This document shows, in pieces, positions 47,481 to 58,146 of a DNA stretch of 64,000 nt (the first letter of the stretch is position 1; the number at the start of each line of letters is the position of its first letter). The notes below the pieces were generated by a model. It was not told the origin of the DNA and ran no database searches. It saw only the letters and a list, made by a program, of their open reading frames with translations. The DNA lies in contig NC_019870.2 of NCBI RefSeq assembly GCF_002234675.1, positions 907,485-971,484 of the forward strand. The letters run 5' to 3'. This DNA is from Oryzias latipes (Eukaryota > Chordata > Actinopteri > Beloniformes > Adrianichthyidae). Position numbers and translations under genes: made by a program.

Positions 47481-47589
47481 AGCATTACAGCAAATCCAAC
47501 CAGGTCAGAATTTCCTCCCAGATTGTTACAGCCCCTCAGGAGGAGAACCAGATTAATGGAAGGAAGTTTACGAAGAATACACACAAACA

Positions 47590-47775
47590 TGTACACACAC
47601 ATGCACACACAATCATGCCACACACACAAACACGGACTTACGCACAGATACACACACAAAAACGGACTGACACACAGATACACACACAAACACGGACTGA
47701 CACACAGAGACACACACAAACACGGACTGACACACAGAGACACACACAAACACGGACTGACACACACAAACAGAC
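47590..47775. repeat. CACA-rich minisatellite, about 30-bp unit
   Basis: The unit begins CACACACAAACACGGACTGA and continues with a CACAGAGA or CACAGATA step. Four to five copies are followed by partial units. It lies about 0.6 kb upstream of the dbnl start codon. Confidence 0.85.
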
Positions 47776-48366
47776 ACCAGCAGTGTGTCTGTGGTGCTGT
47801 AACCAGCATGCAGTCATTTTCTTTCAGGACTTTCAGGTTTGGTTTATTCTAGAAACTGTATTTTCTTTCTGTCCGTCAGTTATCACAAATCACCTCTAGG
47901 ACTGCATTAGTGGGCGTGTCCCAGCAACTGTCATGCTAGCTCCTCCCACATATTTGCCTACTTTGGGTTTTCCTTGAGAAAACCGGTTTCAGAGCAGCCC
48001 AAAACAGAGCGGCGGGTCATGTGACCTCAGGTTTGTCCACCTGTTTACACAAACGTCTGTCTGCTTGTCTGCAGGAACAGGAGGCTCCTCTCAGGGGGGT
48101 TGAGGTCCTGCCGACCGACGTCTCAGAGCCGCTGTAAGGCGACAGCACTGAACCTGAGCTTCCTCGTGGGGTTTTTCCTGCTGACGGATGAAGGTGTGGA
48201 AGGGGGCGTGACCTCTGGAAAAATGCAGCCCGTCAGGTTTGGGTCCTCTGACCTGACGGGTCGGAAGCATCGCGGCAGAGTCATATCCGTCCGTGTGCCC
48301 TCAGACTCTGGAGCTTCTCTCCAAATCTGAGTTGTGCCTCTGCTGGTGTCCACCCTGAAGACGAAG
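47776..48366 (+). other. dbnl upstream region
   Basis: The proximal promoter and 5' UTR of dbnl should lie here. No TATA box or start site could be fixed. A short SNP-like duplicated phrase is absent, and no other gene is seen. Confidence 0.3.
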
Positions 48367-51300
48367 ATGACCGTCAACCTGAGCAAGAACGGCCCTGCAC
48401 TGACGGCGGCGTACCAGGAGGTGGTGGACGGAAAATCCAGCACAAACTGGTGAGTGTGAGGAGGGAAAGAGAGGAAGACGTTGGAGGGCTGAAGCATCAT
48501 CTTCCTCCTCTGTTTCAGGGCGTTGTTCACCTATGAGGGGAACAGCAACAACCTGCGGCTGGTAGAGAAAGGAGGTGAGGAAGACGAGCTGCTTCCTGTC
48601 TGTGCAGGGATGAAGCAGCAGCTGGTTTGTTTGCAGTAAACAGAGTTCAGTTTCTAACAGACGAGCGTTCGGAGACCAGAGACGAAAACATTGAAGGAGC
48701 AGGAGCTCCAGAACAGGAGACTTCCAGGTGGAACGACTCTGAAACGGATCCAGCCTCACAGGAAAACTAAACATTCTGATCCAAACAAGGGTGATCGGTC
48801 AGAATATTATCTGGGACTTTCTCCCTGTGATCAGTTTGAAGGATCCTCAAAGTGAGGAAGAGCAGGAGATCGGCACCACATCACTTTCTTTGATTCATCA
48901 CTTCTGCAGACGGAGATGAGCCTGGATCTTCGTCCCTGCCGTCTCCTCTTTGTCTGCGCGTGGAAAGGTTTATGTTCCTGCAGGACGAAGATCCAGAGAA
49001 ACGTGAGGAAAAAGGACCTGAGAAGCTTTCAGTGTGGAGCCGCAGGTCACAAACGCGTCCTGACCCTGACGGTGGACTTCATGTCCCGTCTGAACCCACC
49101 TTAATATGTGACGAATCAGAGCTCTGGAGAAAGAACTCCTCTTCTTCAAGAAGGGAAGCAATCACGCCAAGAAATCAAGAGTCTCTATTTCTGAAGCAGA
49201 TCCAGGAAACGAAGCATCTAGAAAAGGAAACAGACGTTTTCATATTTGCTCTGAGCAGAAACTGGGACAAATGTAGCTTCATAGATGGTCAGAGGAGGAC
49301 GTTCATGCATGCCGGGCCTGAAGGCTCACGGAGATCAGGAATCATTTGAAGGACTTTCATTTCCCCTTCAGTCTTCCTTCAGTTCCGTTTCTCCACCGTG
49401 GATCCATGAAGAGAAATCCTCCTGAACTTTGGGATCAAGTGAGGTTTCTGATGAGGGAGAAGATTCTTCTGGAAGAAAAGATGGAAAAACATCAGAGTCA
49501 AAGGTGTTCTCCTCTCGTGAAGCTGCTCTCCTCTGACGGATCAGCTGACTGCAGACAGCTTCTAGAAAATTATGGAAAAATCTTTCAAGTGGAAGACGTG
49601 ACAGAGAAAAATGAACCTGCTGGAAGCCTGGAGAAGGCCTCCGACGCTGAAGCGGTGCCGCTGGTTTGGGTTGAAAGGTTCTGTTGTTCCTGCAGACGGA
49701 GGCCTGGAGGAGGTGCTGGAGGAGCTGAACAGCGGGAAAGTGATGTACGCCTTCTGCCGAGTCCAGGACCCCAACTCCGGCCTTCCCAAATACGTCCTCA
49801 TCAACTGGGTGAGTGAGGCCTTCTTCACTAACGTGTCACCTCAGTGAGTTTCTGCCATGAAAAAAGGAATTTTGAGGTTTTCCGACGTCCAAAAGGACAT
49901 TTAGTGTTTTCCACCCATATGTTTGAGCTGAAAGACCTCAGACAAACCACAGGAGCTCTGACTCCTGCTGGAACTGGATCAATAACACCAACAGGCCTGA
50001 AAGGGTTGTGATGTGAATCTGTGCAGACGGGTGAAGGTGTGGAGGACTCTCGCAAAGGGATCTATGCAAACCACATGAGCTCGGTGGCGTCGTTTCTCAA
50101 GGTGAACCCAGGCTTCTGTTTTATCCGTCCGCTCAACGCAGGAGGGGGCTTCCCCCCCACCACGCAGACACGATCTTTCTCCCTAAACTCCAAACTGTTG
50201 CTGCAGGGAGCTCATGTGACCATAAACGCCCGGACAGAGGACGACGTGGAGCCCGACACCATCCTAGGAAAAGTGGCCAAAGCGTCCGGAGCCAACTTTA
50301 GCTTCCACAAACAAACGCAGAACTACAGAGACGCTCCCAGAGGACCCGTGGTGAGAAGACCCGCCGTGTGACGCTGTCATCCAAAAATGAAAGGAAAGAC
50401 CCGTTAGAATTATCATCTGTTCTGCTGTGAGGTTTTCCCAAACAACTGTAAACCATGAAAAGTTCTGCTGCAGTCAGTCCATTCATGCAGATCACAGAGC
50501 AAACATTCCAATGATTTAAGTGAATACATCCTAAAATATTATAAAACAGCAGATGGAACAATTTGGAAAGAATTATGCTCAAAACTGACAAAAACTTATC
50601 AAATTAAGACAATCAGTAAATTCAGAAGTTAAAAATAAAAGATCTGGATCTGAAGAACTAAAGTAAATAAACAGTTTTTGCCAAGTTTGTAAAGCTTCAT
50701 TTAGAATCATTTGAAGCATTTGAACCTGAATTTCAGTTTTTTTTGTTACTTTTAGTTCTGAAAAGATCTTAAAAATGTCAGATAGGCGTTTGCTTCCTGA
50801 AAAGAACCTTTAAAGTGATTGTTGGGTTGGAAACTGTTAGAATCTCTCAGAGTTTCCATCCCACTTTAGATGAAAGAGGAACATTTCTGCGCTGATCGTC
50901 CCAAAAGGTCAAAGTGTTTGAACCTTTTCCTCAGTTGGAGGAGAGAGCGTCTGCTCTTCAGTAACCTTCTCTGCTGGTTCCTCAGGGATCTGTGTATCGG
51001 AAGGTCAACGCCGTGGAGGAGATCAAGCAAACCAAGAAGGACAACTTCTGGGCCCAAACCCAGGTGGGTCAGAACCCCGGTGATGTCATCAGCAAGCTTT
51101 GCTGAAGAGCCAACCATCACCAGAACATGACCGTCTGCTTTTTCAGAGGGATGAAGAGGCACAGCGGGGGGAGGAGAGCAGGAGAGCCGAGCAGGAGAGC
51201 CAGAGGATGGAGAGGGAGGTGAGGGAGCAGGAGGAGAGACAGGCGAAGGAGAGGGAGAGGAAAACCAACGAGAGGAACCAGCAGATCGAACGGGAGAGGT

Positions 51301-51688
51301 GAGTCCAAAGCCATCCCAGCTGGTCTGAGCACGGTTCTGGTTTCAGGAGGACGGGTTCAAGCATCTCTGGACTGGTTTGGTTGGGACTCCCCCAGCAGAG
51401 TGGTCAAAGGCGTGGGGAGGCCGATGTCCTGGAGTCTGGGGTGTTTTGGTTGTTCTGGCTGGGGGTTGAAAGGACTTCAGCGTCCTGGAACAAACAAACA
51501 AACAAACAAAAAAAACACAAACAAAGAAACAAACAAAGAAACAAACAAACAAAAAACAAACAAAGAAACAAACAAACAAAGAAACAAAGAAAGAAAGAAA
51601 CAAACAAACAAACAAACAAAAAACAAAAAAACAAAAAAACTAAGAAAGAAAGAAACAAACAAACAAAGAAACAAACAAACAAAAAACA

Positions 51689-51724
<36 letters not shown>

Positions 51725-54700
51725 AACAAACAAACAAACAAACAAAGAACTCGTCAATGAACACAAATAAAGACACTTCAGTGAATTCAGAAGTTCCAAA
51801 CAACCATCTGGATTTGAAGAGTTAAGGTTAGCATGACTGAATTTACTGCATACAAAATACAGGTTCCTAAAGCTTCAGAAGCTCCTGAACCTCGTGAAGC
51901 ATCTGAAGCTGCTTAAATGGAATTTCACAGCTTTGTTCAATTCTGAACAAAATCAAGAGATGTTAAAAATGTCAGATAAAGATTTGAATCTTTCCAAAAC
52001 CCTTAACGTACCGTGTTGGGATGGAGTAGCCGGAGTGAGTTCGGGTGTTCTGGGTTCAAAGAGCTTCATCCTCCTGAGAGGCAGTTGTTCAGGTTGATCA
52101 CTTTGAAGTCAAAGGTTCAACTGTGAAGAACCTCAGAGCTGAGAAGACTTCCTGTTTGGTCTCCTGACAGGGTTCTTCAGAAGAAGAGGGAGGAAGAGGA
52201 GCGAGCAAAGGAGCAGCAAAAGCAGCAGGTAAGACGAGACGAAGCTCTGAGCTCCGTCTGATCCGTCGCCTTAAGGATGGGCTTCAGCGACCCGTCAGGA
52301 CAAAGCGGGTGGAGATGATGGACGGACGCTCTGCGGTGTAACAGAACATCTTTTAGTTTGTCCAGTCGGTGAGGTATTCTGTGTCTGACCCGGAAGAACC
52401 CGACACGGCTGGTTCTGGAGGAACTGAAAGAGTAAAGAACCACAGAACGCTTTTCTCCTTCAGACAGCAAACAACAAAACCTTTAAACTGGAATTTGTTT
52501 CCATTAGTTGCAGCTTTCCAAAGTAAAAGCCTTTCCTGAACATGAGAGTTGATCTGCTGTCAGAAGCATCTCTGTGGATGGAAACCAGACCAGAACCACA
52601 GTTGTTCTGGTCTGGTTTCCAACTCTGTGTTTTATGTGAAATGTCTGTTTTAGATGCAGGAAGCCAACAGAAGCAGAGTGACGGGGATCAACGCCGCGGC
52701 GTCCGTGCAGAAGGCTAACGTGAGTGACCTTTCAGGGTTTCCACGGCGACTCATCTGCAGACAGATATGGGACAAAGATGGGACAAAGATTCCTGCTGGT
52801 GCTGTGAAAACATGGATTTTATTTAGGATTTTTAGTGTTTTTAATGGTTGGTAAAACAGTTGGATGTCTATAGAAAACGTGAAGTTCTGGAATTGATGCT
52901 CTTCTCCTACAGATTCCCGTTTCTCTGTCGTTTTTCTCGTTTCAGAGTTTTTAGCTCCAGTCTAGAGTTTCGTTTTCTCTTTGTGTTTGCGTGAAAACTG
53001 TAAATCCAGACGGCTCAAACTGCAAACCTGCAGCTCTTTTCAGCGTAAACTCCACCGCCATGGCTCTGTTTGGTCAGCTCTCTTCTCCCTTTTTTTACTT
53101 CCTACGCTTAGAAATGGTGTCTTTTTTTTCAATTTTGGGGATCAAATAAAAACTAAAAGAATTTTAAATCACGTGATTTAAAGTAGAACTCTCAACAGAA
53201 CAACGATGAGTTTCATGTCTGAAGTGAGGGTGAAGGTCCGTCGGACCAAAGGCAGACAACCCAAACCCTTCGTCTGTGAAAAAGACTTCCAGAAAATCAA
53301 CATCAAGCTGCAAATCCTTTGAGATTTTGCAAATCTTTTGAGTCTTCAGGAGATTTCAGGAGGTCACCCTCAAAAGGAATTCTTTGAAAGAATCTCTCAA
53401 CTTTGGTAGAACTTGAGAGGAGCCTCCTCACCTTTGACCTGTCTGAGATGTTGACCTGATTCATAAAAAATCAAAAATATATAGAAATGATACCTCAGCT
53501 CCAGCTACAACCAAAAACCCAGTTTTCTTACAGAGCCAAGCAAACAGGTGAAATGCCAGGGAATCGCGTTTCTGTGGGTTTCTGTGGAGCCAGAGAAACA
53601 AATCTTTGAGTTTTTATCGTTTTTCATTTTCTTGTTTTCTGATGGTTTGGACATGTTCAGAGGAGGGATAGTGGATATATTGGTAGAAGGATGTTGGAGA
53701 TGGAGCTGCCTGGCCGGAGGGCAAGAGGACGGCCAAAGAGGAGATATATGGATGTCTTAACAGAGGACATGAAGTTGGCTAACGTTAGGGTAGAAGATGT
53801 TCATGATAGAGTGAGGTGGAAAAGGATGATTCGCTGTGGCGACCCCTGATGGGAAAAGCCGAAAGAGAAAGAAGAAGATTTTCTTGTTTTCTCCCAGGAG
53901 GCGAAGTCGCTGGTTTCTCAGAGATCCTTCAACCCTAAAGACATCTTCACGCAGAGGGAGCAGAGCTTCAAGGCCAGCAGCATCCTGCCCCCCGCTTCCT
54001 CCAGACCCGGTAAGCGTCAGCCCATCCTGGAGGAAACTGCAGCTTCAGATGGCGGTCCGTCTTTATCGTTTCACCCCCCAGGGAAGCTGCAGAGTCCCTT
54101 CCTGTCCCAGAAATCCTTTGAGAGGGAAGTCCCCCCCAAGTCTCAGAGTCCACCTGCCCCCATCGTGCTCCCGACCAGCTCCGTGAAGGCCCCCTCTCCG
54201 GTCTCACCTGTGCCAGCCCCTGCAGCAGTGTCCTTCACGCATCCGGAGCCCGTCCAGCCTGCAGGTCAGAACCCCTCCCTGATCCGTCATGAAGGATGGA
54301 AGGTCTGATCTCCATGAAACGCTGATGGAACCAGCACCAGAGAACCAAAACAATAAGAATAAAATCACAATTAACCGTAGAGAAGAAATAAGCAGATTGA
54401 TTTCAGGATCTGTCCTCAAAGTCTCTGCTGGTAAAGGGTTTGATATCCGATAGTCGTATTGATCAGAGGAATCAGAGCAAATAACGTCTGACATTCACTT
54501 TTTCTCATACAAAGTGTCACAAAGTTCCTCCAGGTTCTGGTTCTGAGTGTTGCTGTGAGTTAATCCAGCATTAAACACAGATACAAGATTTTAGGGTTCA
54601 TGTAGATGTTGAAGCTTCTGAAGCATCTGAAGCTTCTGAGGCATCTGAAGCTTCTGAAGCATCTGAAGCTTCTGAATCATCTGAAGCATCTGAATCATCT

Positions 54701-57260
54701 AAAGCTTCGTAAGCATCTAAAGCCTCTGAAGCATCCAAAGCTTCTGAAGCATCTGAAGCTTCTGAGGCATCTGAAGCTTCTGAAGCATCTGAAGCTTTTA
54801 AAGCATCTGAATCATCTGAAGCATCTGAAGCTTCTGAGGCATCTGAAGCTTCTGAAGCATCTGAAGCTTTTAAAGCATCTGAAGCTTCTGAAGCATCTGA
54901 AGCTTTTAAAGCATCTGAAGCATCTGAATCATCTGAAGCATCTGAAGCTTCTGAGGCATCTGAAGCTTCTGAAGCATCTGAAGCTTTTAAAGCATCTGAA
55001 GCTTCTGAATTATCTGAAGCTTAAGAAATTGAATGTCCACAGCTTTAGTTTACAGTTAATTTTGAAAAGATCAAAAGACCTTAGAAATGTCAGATTAAGG
55101 TTTGAATCCCTGGTAAACCTTGTAGGAGATGTGTCAGGATCAAAGATGGATTCTTTTGTTTTACTAAACTTTTATCCCTTGTTGTTATTTTGAAATCTGT
55201 TGGGAGATCATGTCTGACAAATGTCCAGGTGAAAAACCGTTGGAAGGCAGCGTCCAACAGCCGCTGCGTAAACTTTACGCATTTTCCACGGATGAAACGT
55301 CAGTCTTTGGTGATCCATGCAGGACTTACGTCATTCGTAGGTGTTTCTTGTGTCTGTCATTCATGTGCGCAGATGTCCGTCGAGGAATTCCACCAACTTT
55401 ATGTGAATTCTGTTTTGAGTCGTTTATTATTTTTGGTCGGTTGAGAATTAAAATCGTATACGCGTATTATTAAATTACATTTTTGTGAGATACATGCACA
55501 AATGTTTCACGTATGTCTGACAGACTTTTCATTCATGAACCACAGATGTGTAACCTTTAGATCACGTATATGGCGCACATTGACGCAAAAATCACTCATG
55601 AATTGCATTTTAACGGCGCAATAATCACGCGGTTCATGTTCTACGTTGGTTTCCGTGTTCTTTGTGTGGTTTATTCGTACTTCTGTGGCTCTAATGTGGT
55701 TCATTATTCCGGACATATCTGTGAAAATTCACTTAAAGACCACAACTTCGCTCACTTTTTCCATGTATATTCACGTATGACCAGTTATTACCGGTGCAAT
55801 ATGAGCCAAATGTACGTGGCGGCTGTGTGACCCGGCCCTAAAGCCACCAGCGCCTCCTCTGGTGGGTCCGGATGCAGCTCAAACACGTTCTCATGAGTGC
55901 TCAGACTCATTGAAGACTCCAGCATCAGATGTCCTTCTGTCTCTGCTGCAGGAGGGGCTTACGCTGATGAAGAGGAGTGGTCGGATGAGTTTGATGACGA
56001 CGATGCGGCTGAGGATGCAGGTACGATTGCAGTCGTGTGACCCGAGGCTGTTCCTGAAAACACAAACTCTCAGAAAGTCTCATCCTGCTTTCACTGCAGA
56101 AACGGAGAGAGAGACATACGAGCCTCCGTTCGACACCAACGAGAATCTGTACGAAAATACCCAACCGACCGAATACCAGGTGAGTCCGGTCAGCCCGACC
56201 TTCCTTATGCCACAGAAATTCACAAATTTGAAAGCTGGAATTTGATTTCAGCCTGTAAAAAACTGCAGTAAAATGTTCACTGAAGACGTCACGTCCTGCT
56301 GTCTGATAACATCTTTGAAGCTGGAGGACTTCAGTGTCCAAAGGCTGGTTTGGAGTCCGATCAGCTGTTGTGATGTTTTCAGGATCAGGAGTTTGATGAG
56401 GAGGAATCTGGAGGCGGTCTCAGTGCCAGAGCTCTGTACGACTATCAGGCTGGTACGTCCTGTCACTCAGCTCTTCCAGGTCCTGCTGTGTTCCTGCAGT
56501 CATCATGATCACAACAACAACAATCACACCAATAATAAGAAAGGTCGACTTTAGAGCCACTTTATGATTTCACTCCAACAAGTTTAGTAAAGTTCAAATT
56601 AGAGTTTAGATTTAAAATTCCCAGTTTTATTTTTAAATACAATATTTACTTAAAAAAAACATCATTATCTTTACTGGTTACCGTTTTTTTAATGAAATAA
56701 AACGTTTTATAAAGTTACTTTTTTTATTACAGTAACCAGAAGGAAAAAAAAGATTTTCGGCTGTGAAAAAAGAAACGAGAATAAGGAATAAACAAACATG
56801 TGAACAAACAATTTAAATATAATTTAGAAAATAACAAAGTAAAAAACACAAGAGATGAAAACAAAATCACCTTTTGAGTGAAGAAAATGAAGATTTGGAA
56901 AAGTTTGGAAAATAAAAAGCAAATAAAGAATGAAAACCCACAGAAACAGTCAAAAATTATCAAAGTGATACGAAGAAAAATACCAAAAACAACTTTAGTG
57001 AAGAACATTTTTTTTAAAATTGCTGAAACTAGAGATGCTGTGAAAATGAAGCTGCAGAGCATCTCTGATGAGGAAGAGGAGGAGGATTTTGTTTATCAAC
57101 AGCTTCTCACCTGTCCTCCACAGCGGATGACACAGAGATCACCTTTGACCCCTATGACATCATCACCAACATCGAGAAGATCGACGAGGGCTGGTGGAGG
57201 GGGGTGGGGCCTGACGGGCACTGTGGGTTGTTTCCCTCCAACTACGTGGAGCTTCTGTAG
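48367..57260 (+). CDS. dbnl: Drebrin-like protein (mAbp1/HIP-55)
   Basis: Actin-binding adaptor that links F-actin to endocytic and signalling proteins through its SH3 domain. Fifteen exons: 48367-48449, 48519-48574, 49696-49808, 50027-50101, 50207-50350, 50986-51063, 51147-51298, 52171-52228, 52654-52719, 53898-54009, 54082-54264, 55952-56020, 56100-56179, 56383-56452, 57124-57260. Total 1476 bases, 491 residues, one frame. The ADF-homology domain fills residues 1 to about 135 ([49 protein letters not shown]). A charged Glu/Arg/Gln coiled coil follows (about 180-275), then a Pro/Ser-rich linker with [15 protein letters not shown], an acidic stretch ([12 protein letters not shown]), and a C-terminal SH3 domain with ALYDYQA, DEGWWRG and [14 protein letters not shown] lies at 57304-57309. 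Introns hold a LINE tail, an AAAC/AAAG microsatellite and an 18-bp minisatellite. Confidence 0.97.
51490..51755. repeat. AAAC/AAAG tetranucleotide microsatellite
   Basis: CAAA and GAAA units are mixed over about 265 bases in dbnl intron 7. Lys/Gln/Thr/Asn-rich open frames in it are repeat artefacts. Confidence 0.95.
53645..53880 (+). mobile_element. 3' end of a non-LTR retrotransposon (RTE-like)
   Basis: The frame 53718-53849 reads [19 protein letters not shown] and on to [13 protein letters not shown] with a stop. This is the stereotyped C-terminal tail of a common fish LINE. Immediately upstream, other frames encode [16 protein letters not shown], the preceding part of the same tail. A short GAAAGA/GAAGA-rich tail follows to about 53880, as expected for the 3' terminus. 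The copy is strongly 5'-truncated and lies in dbnl intron 9 in sense orientation. Confidence 0.7.
54605..55025. repeat. Minisatellite with 9/18-bp unit
   Basis: The unit GAAGCATCTGAAGCTTCT, with GAAGCTTTTAAA and GAATCATCT variants, is repeated about 23 times in dbnl intron 11. A roughly 110-base block (GAGGCATCTG to TTTTAAAGC) recurs three times, showing higher-order duplication. A Leu/Lys/His open frame of 195 codons is a by-product. Single related phrases occur in intron 7 near 51870-51910. Confidence 0.95.
55200..55840. mobile_element. Possible non-autonomous DNA element in dbnl intron 11
   Basis: Composition and motif use change here (many ACGTA, CATGT and TTCACGTAT phrases) and the right end TGTGTGACCCGGCCCTAAAG resembles the end of a dispersed fish repeat. 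No transposase reading frame or clear inverted repeat could be confirmed. Confidence 0.3.
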
Positions 57261-57409
57261 TTTCCTCAGACGCTGGTTTTTCAGAAATTGTCACCGTTTC
57301 AACAATAAAGGAATAATGAAAACTGTTTGCCGATTTTATTTTGAAAATATCCAAAATTAGAAGGTAAACAGGAAGTTTAAGATCTAAAAGGAAACCTTCC
57401 ATACTCAGA

Positions 57410-57600
57410 CAAATCCACTGAAGTTTACATTCTGGGCATCTCTTTGGTGTGAATGTAAAGGATTGTGTGTCCTCCAGGATGAACACCGCCTTCGCCCAAC
57501 AGGAGCTGGGATAGGCTCCAGCAACCCTGTGACCCCAGAGGGTTTCAGCAGGTTCAGAAGACGGACGGACGGCGGATAGATGGACCACAGCATCTCAATG
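57410..57600 (+). mobile_element. Dispersed fish repeat (LINE/SINE-type tail)
   Basis: The segment AGGAGCTGGGATAGGCTCCA with a following GACCCCAGAGGGT and a GGACGGACGGCGGATAGATG end matches a very common teleost repeat tail (GCTGGGATAGGCTCCAGC, then GTTCAGAAxATGGATGGATG). It lies between the dbnl polyadenylation signal and cox5b. Confidence 0.55.
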
Positions 57601-57813
57601 AATGGATGTAGAATGATGTCTTCATGAATGACATGAGAAACTAATGTTTAACGTTTATCACCATATTTTTAGAATCTTTTAAAGTATGTCAGTCATTGTG
57701 TTCTTCAGTGTTCTAAGTTCAGAGATGTTGGAAGTGATGGAACATATGGAAGAAGAGACAGGATTAGAGCTGAGAAGCAGAAAACGACTATGAAAGCTGA
57801 AGTTTCTTTTTTT

Positions 57814-58029
57814 TAGCCCTTGTGCTATCTTAGATGACCCCCCCCCCCCCTTCCATTGACGTGTTCCCCCTACCATGACAAAGGTAGATAAAGGTGGAAA
57901 GATTTCATGTAATCCATGGACACCAGTGAAGATCACAAATCATTGAAGAAAAAAGGTTCAGAGCACTGTCTAGTGGGTCTAGATGACCCCACTCCCAACG
58001 TTAAAGTGCCTGGGATAGAACAAGGGTTA
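57814..58029. mobile_element. MITE-like element with terminal inverted repeats
   Basis: The left end TAGCCCTTGTGCTATCTTAG and the reverse complement of the right end, TAACCCTTGTTCTATCCCAG, are imperfect inverted repeats 216 bases apart. GATGACCCC also recurs near both ends. A C run of about 14 bases sits inside (from 57838). No coding capacity. It ends about 117 bases before the cox5b start codon, so it lies within or next to the promoter. Confidence 0.75.
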
Positions 58030-58091
58030 CAGCCTCCATGGACCTAAAGTGCTACTCCCCTTTCAGGCAGCAGGGGGCGCCGCTGCGTCAA

Positions 58092-58099
58092 ACCGGAAG
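58092..58099. promoter_or_regulatory. Candidate GABP/NRF-2 (ETS) site in the cox5b promoter
   Basis: ACCGGAAG lies 48 bases upstream of the cox5b ATG. ETS-family GABP sites are established regulators of nuclear cytochrome oxidase subunit genes, which fits this position. Motif evidence only. Confidence 0.45.
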
Positions 58100-58146
58100 C
58101 TCTGACAAACGAAGAAGAAAACCGGTGAAAACGAACCAGGAGAAAT

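Noticed and set aside
49346-49816. 156-codon frame overlapping dbnl exon 3
   Set aside because: Mostly intron sequence. The real exon (49696-49808) is read in a different frame.
54606-55193. 195-codon Leu/Lys/His frame resembling a leucine zipper
   Set aside because: Read-through of the 18-bp minisatellite in dbnl intron 11.
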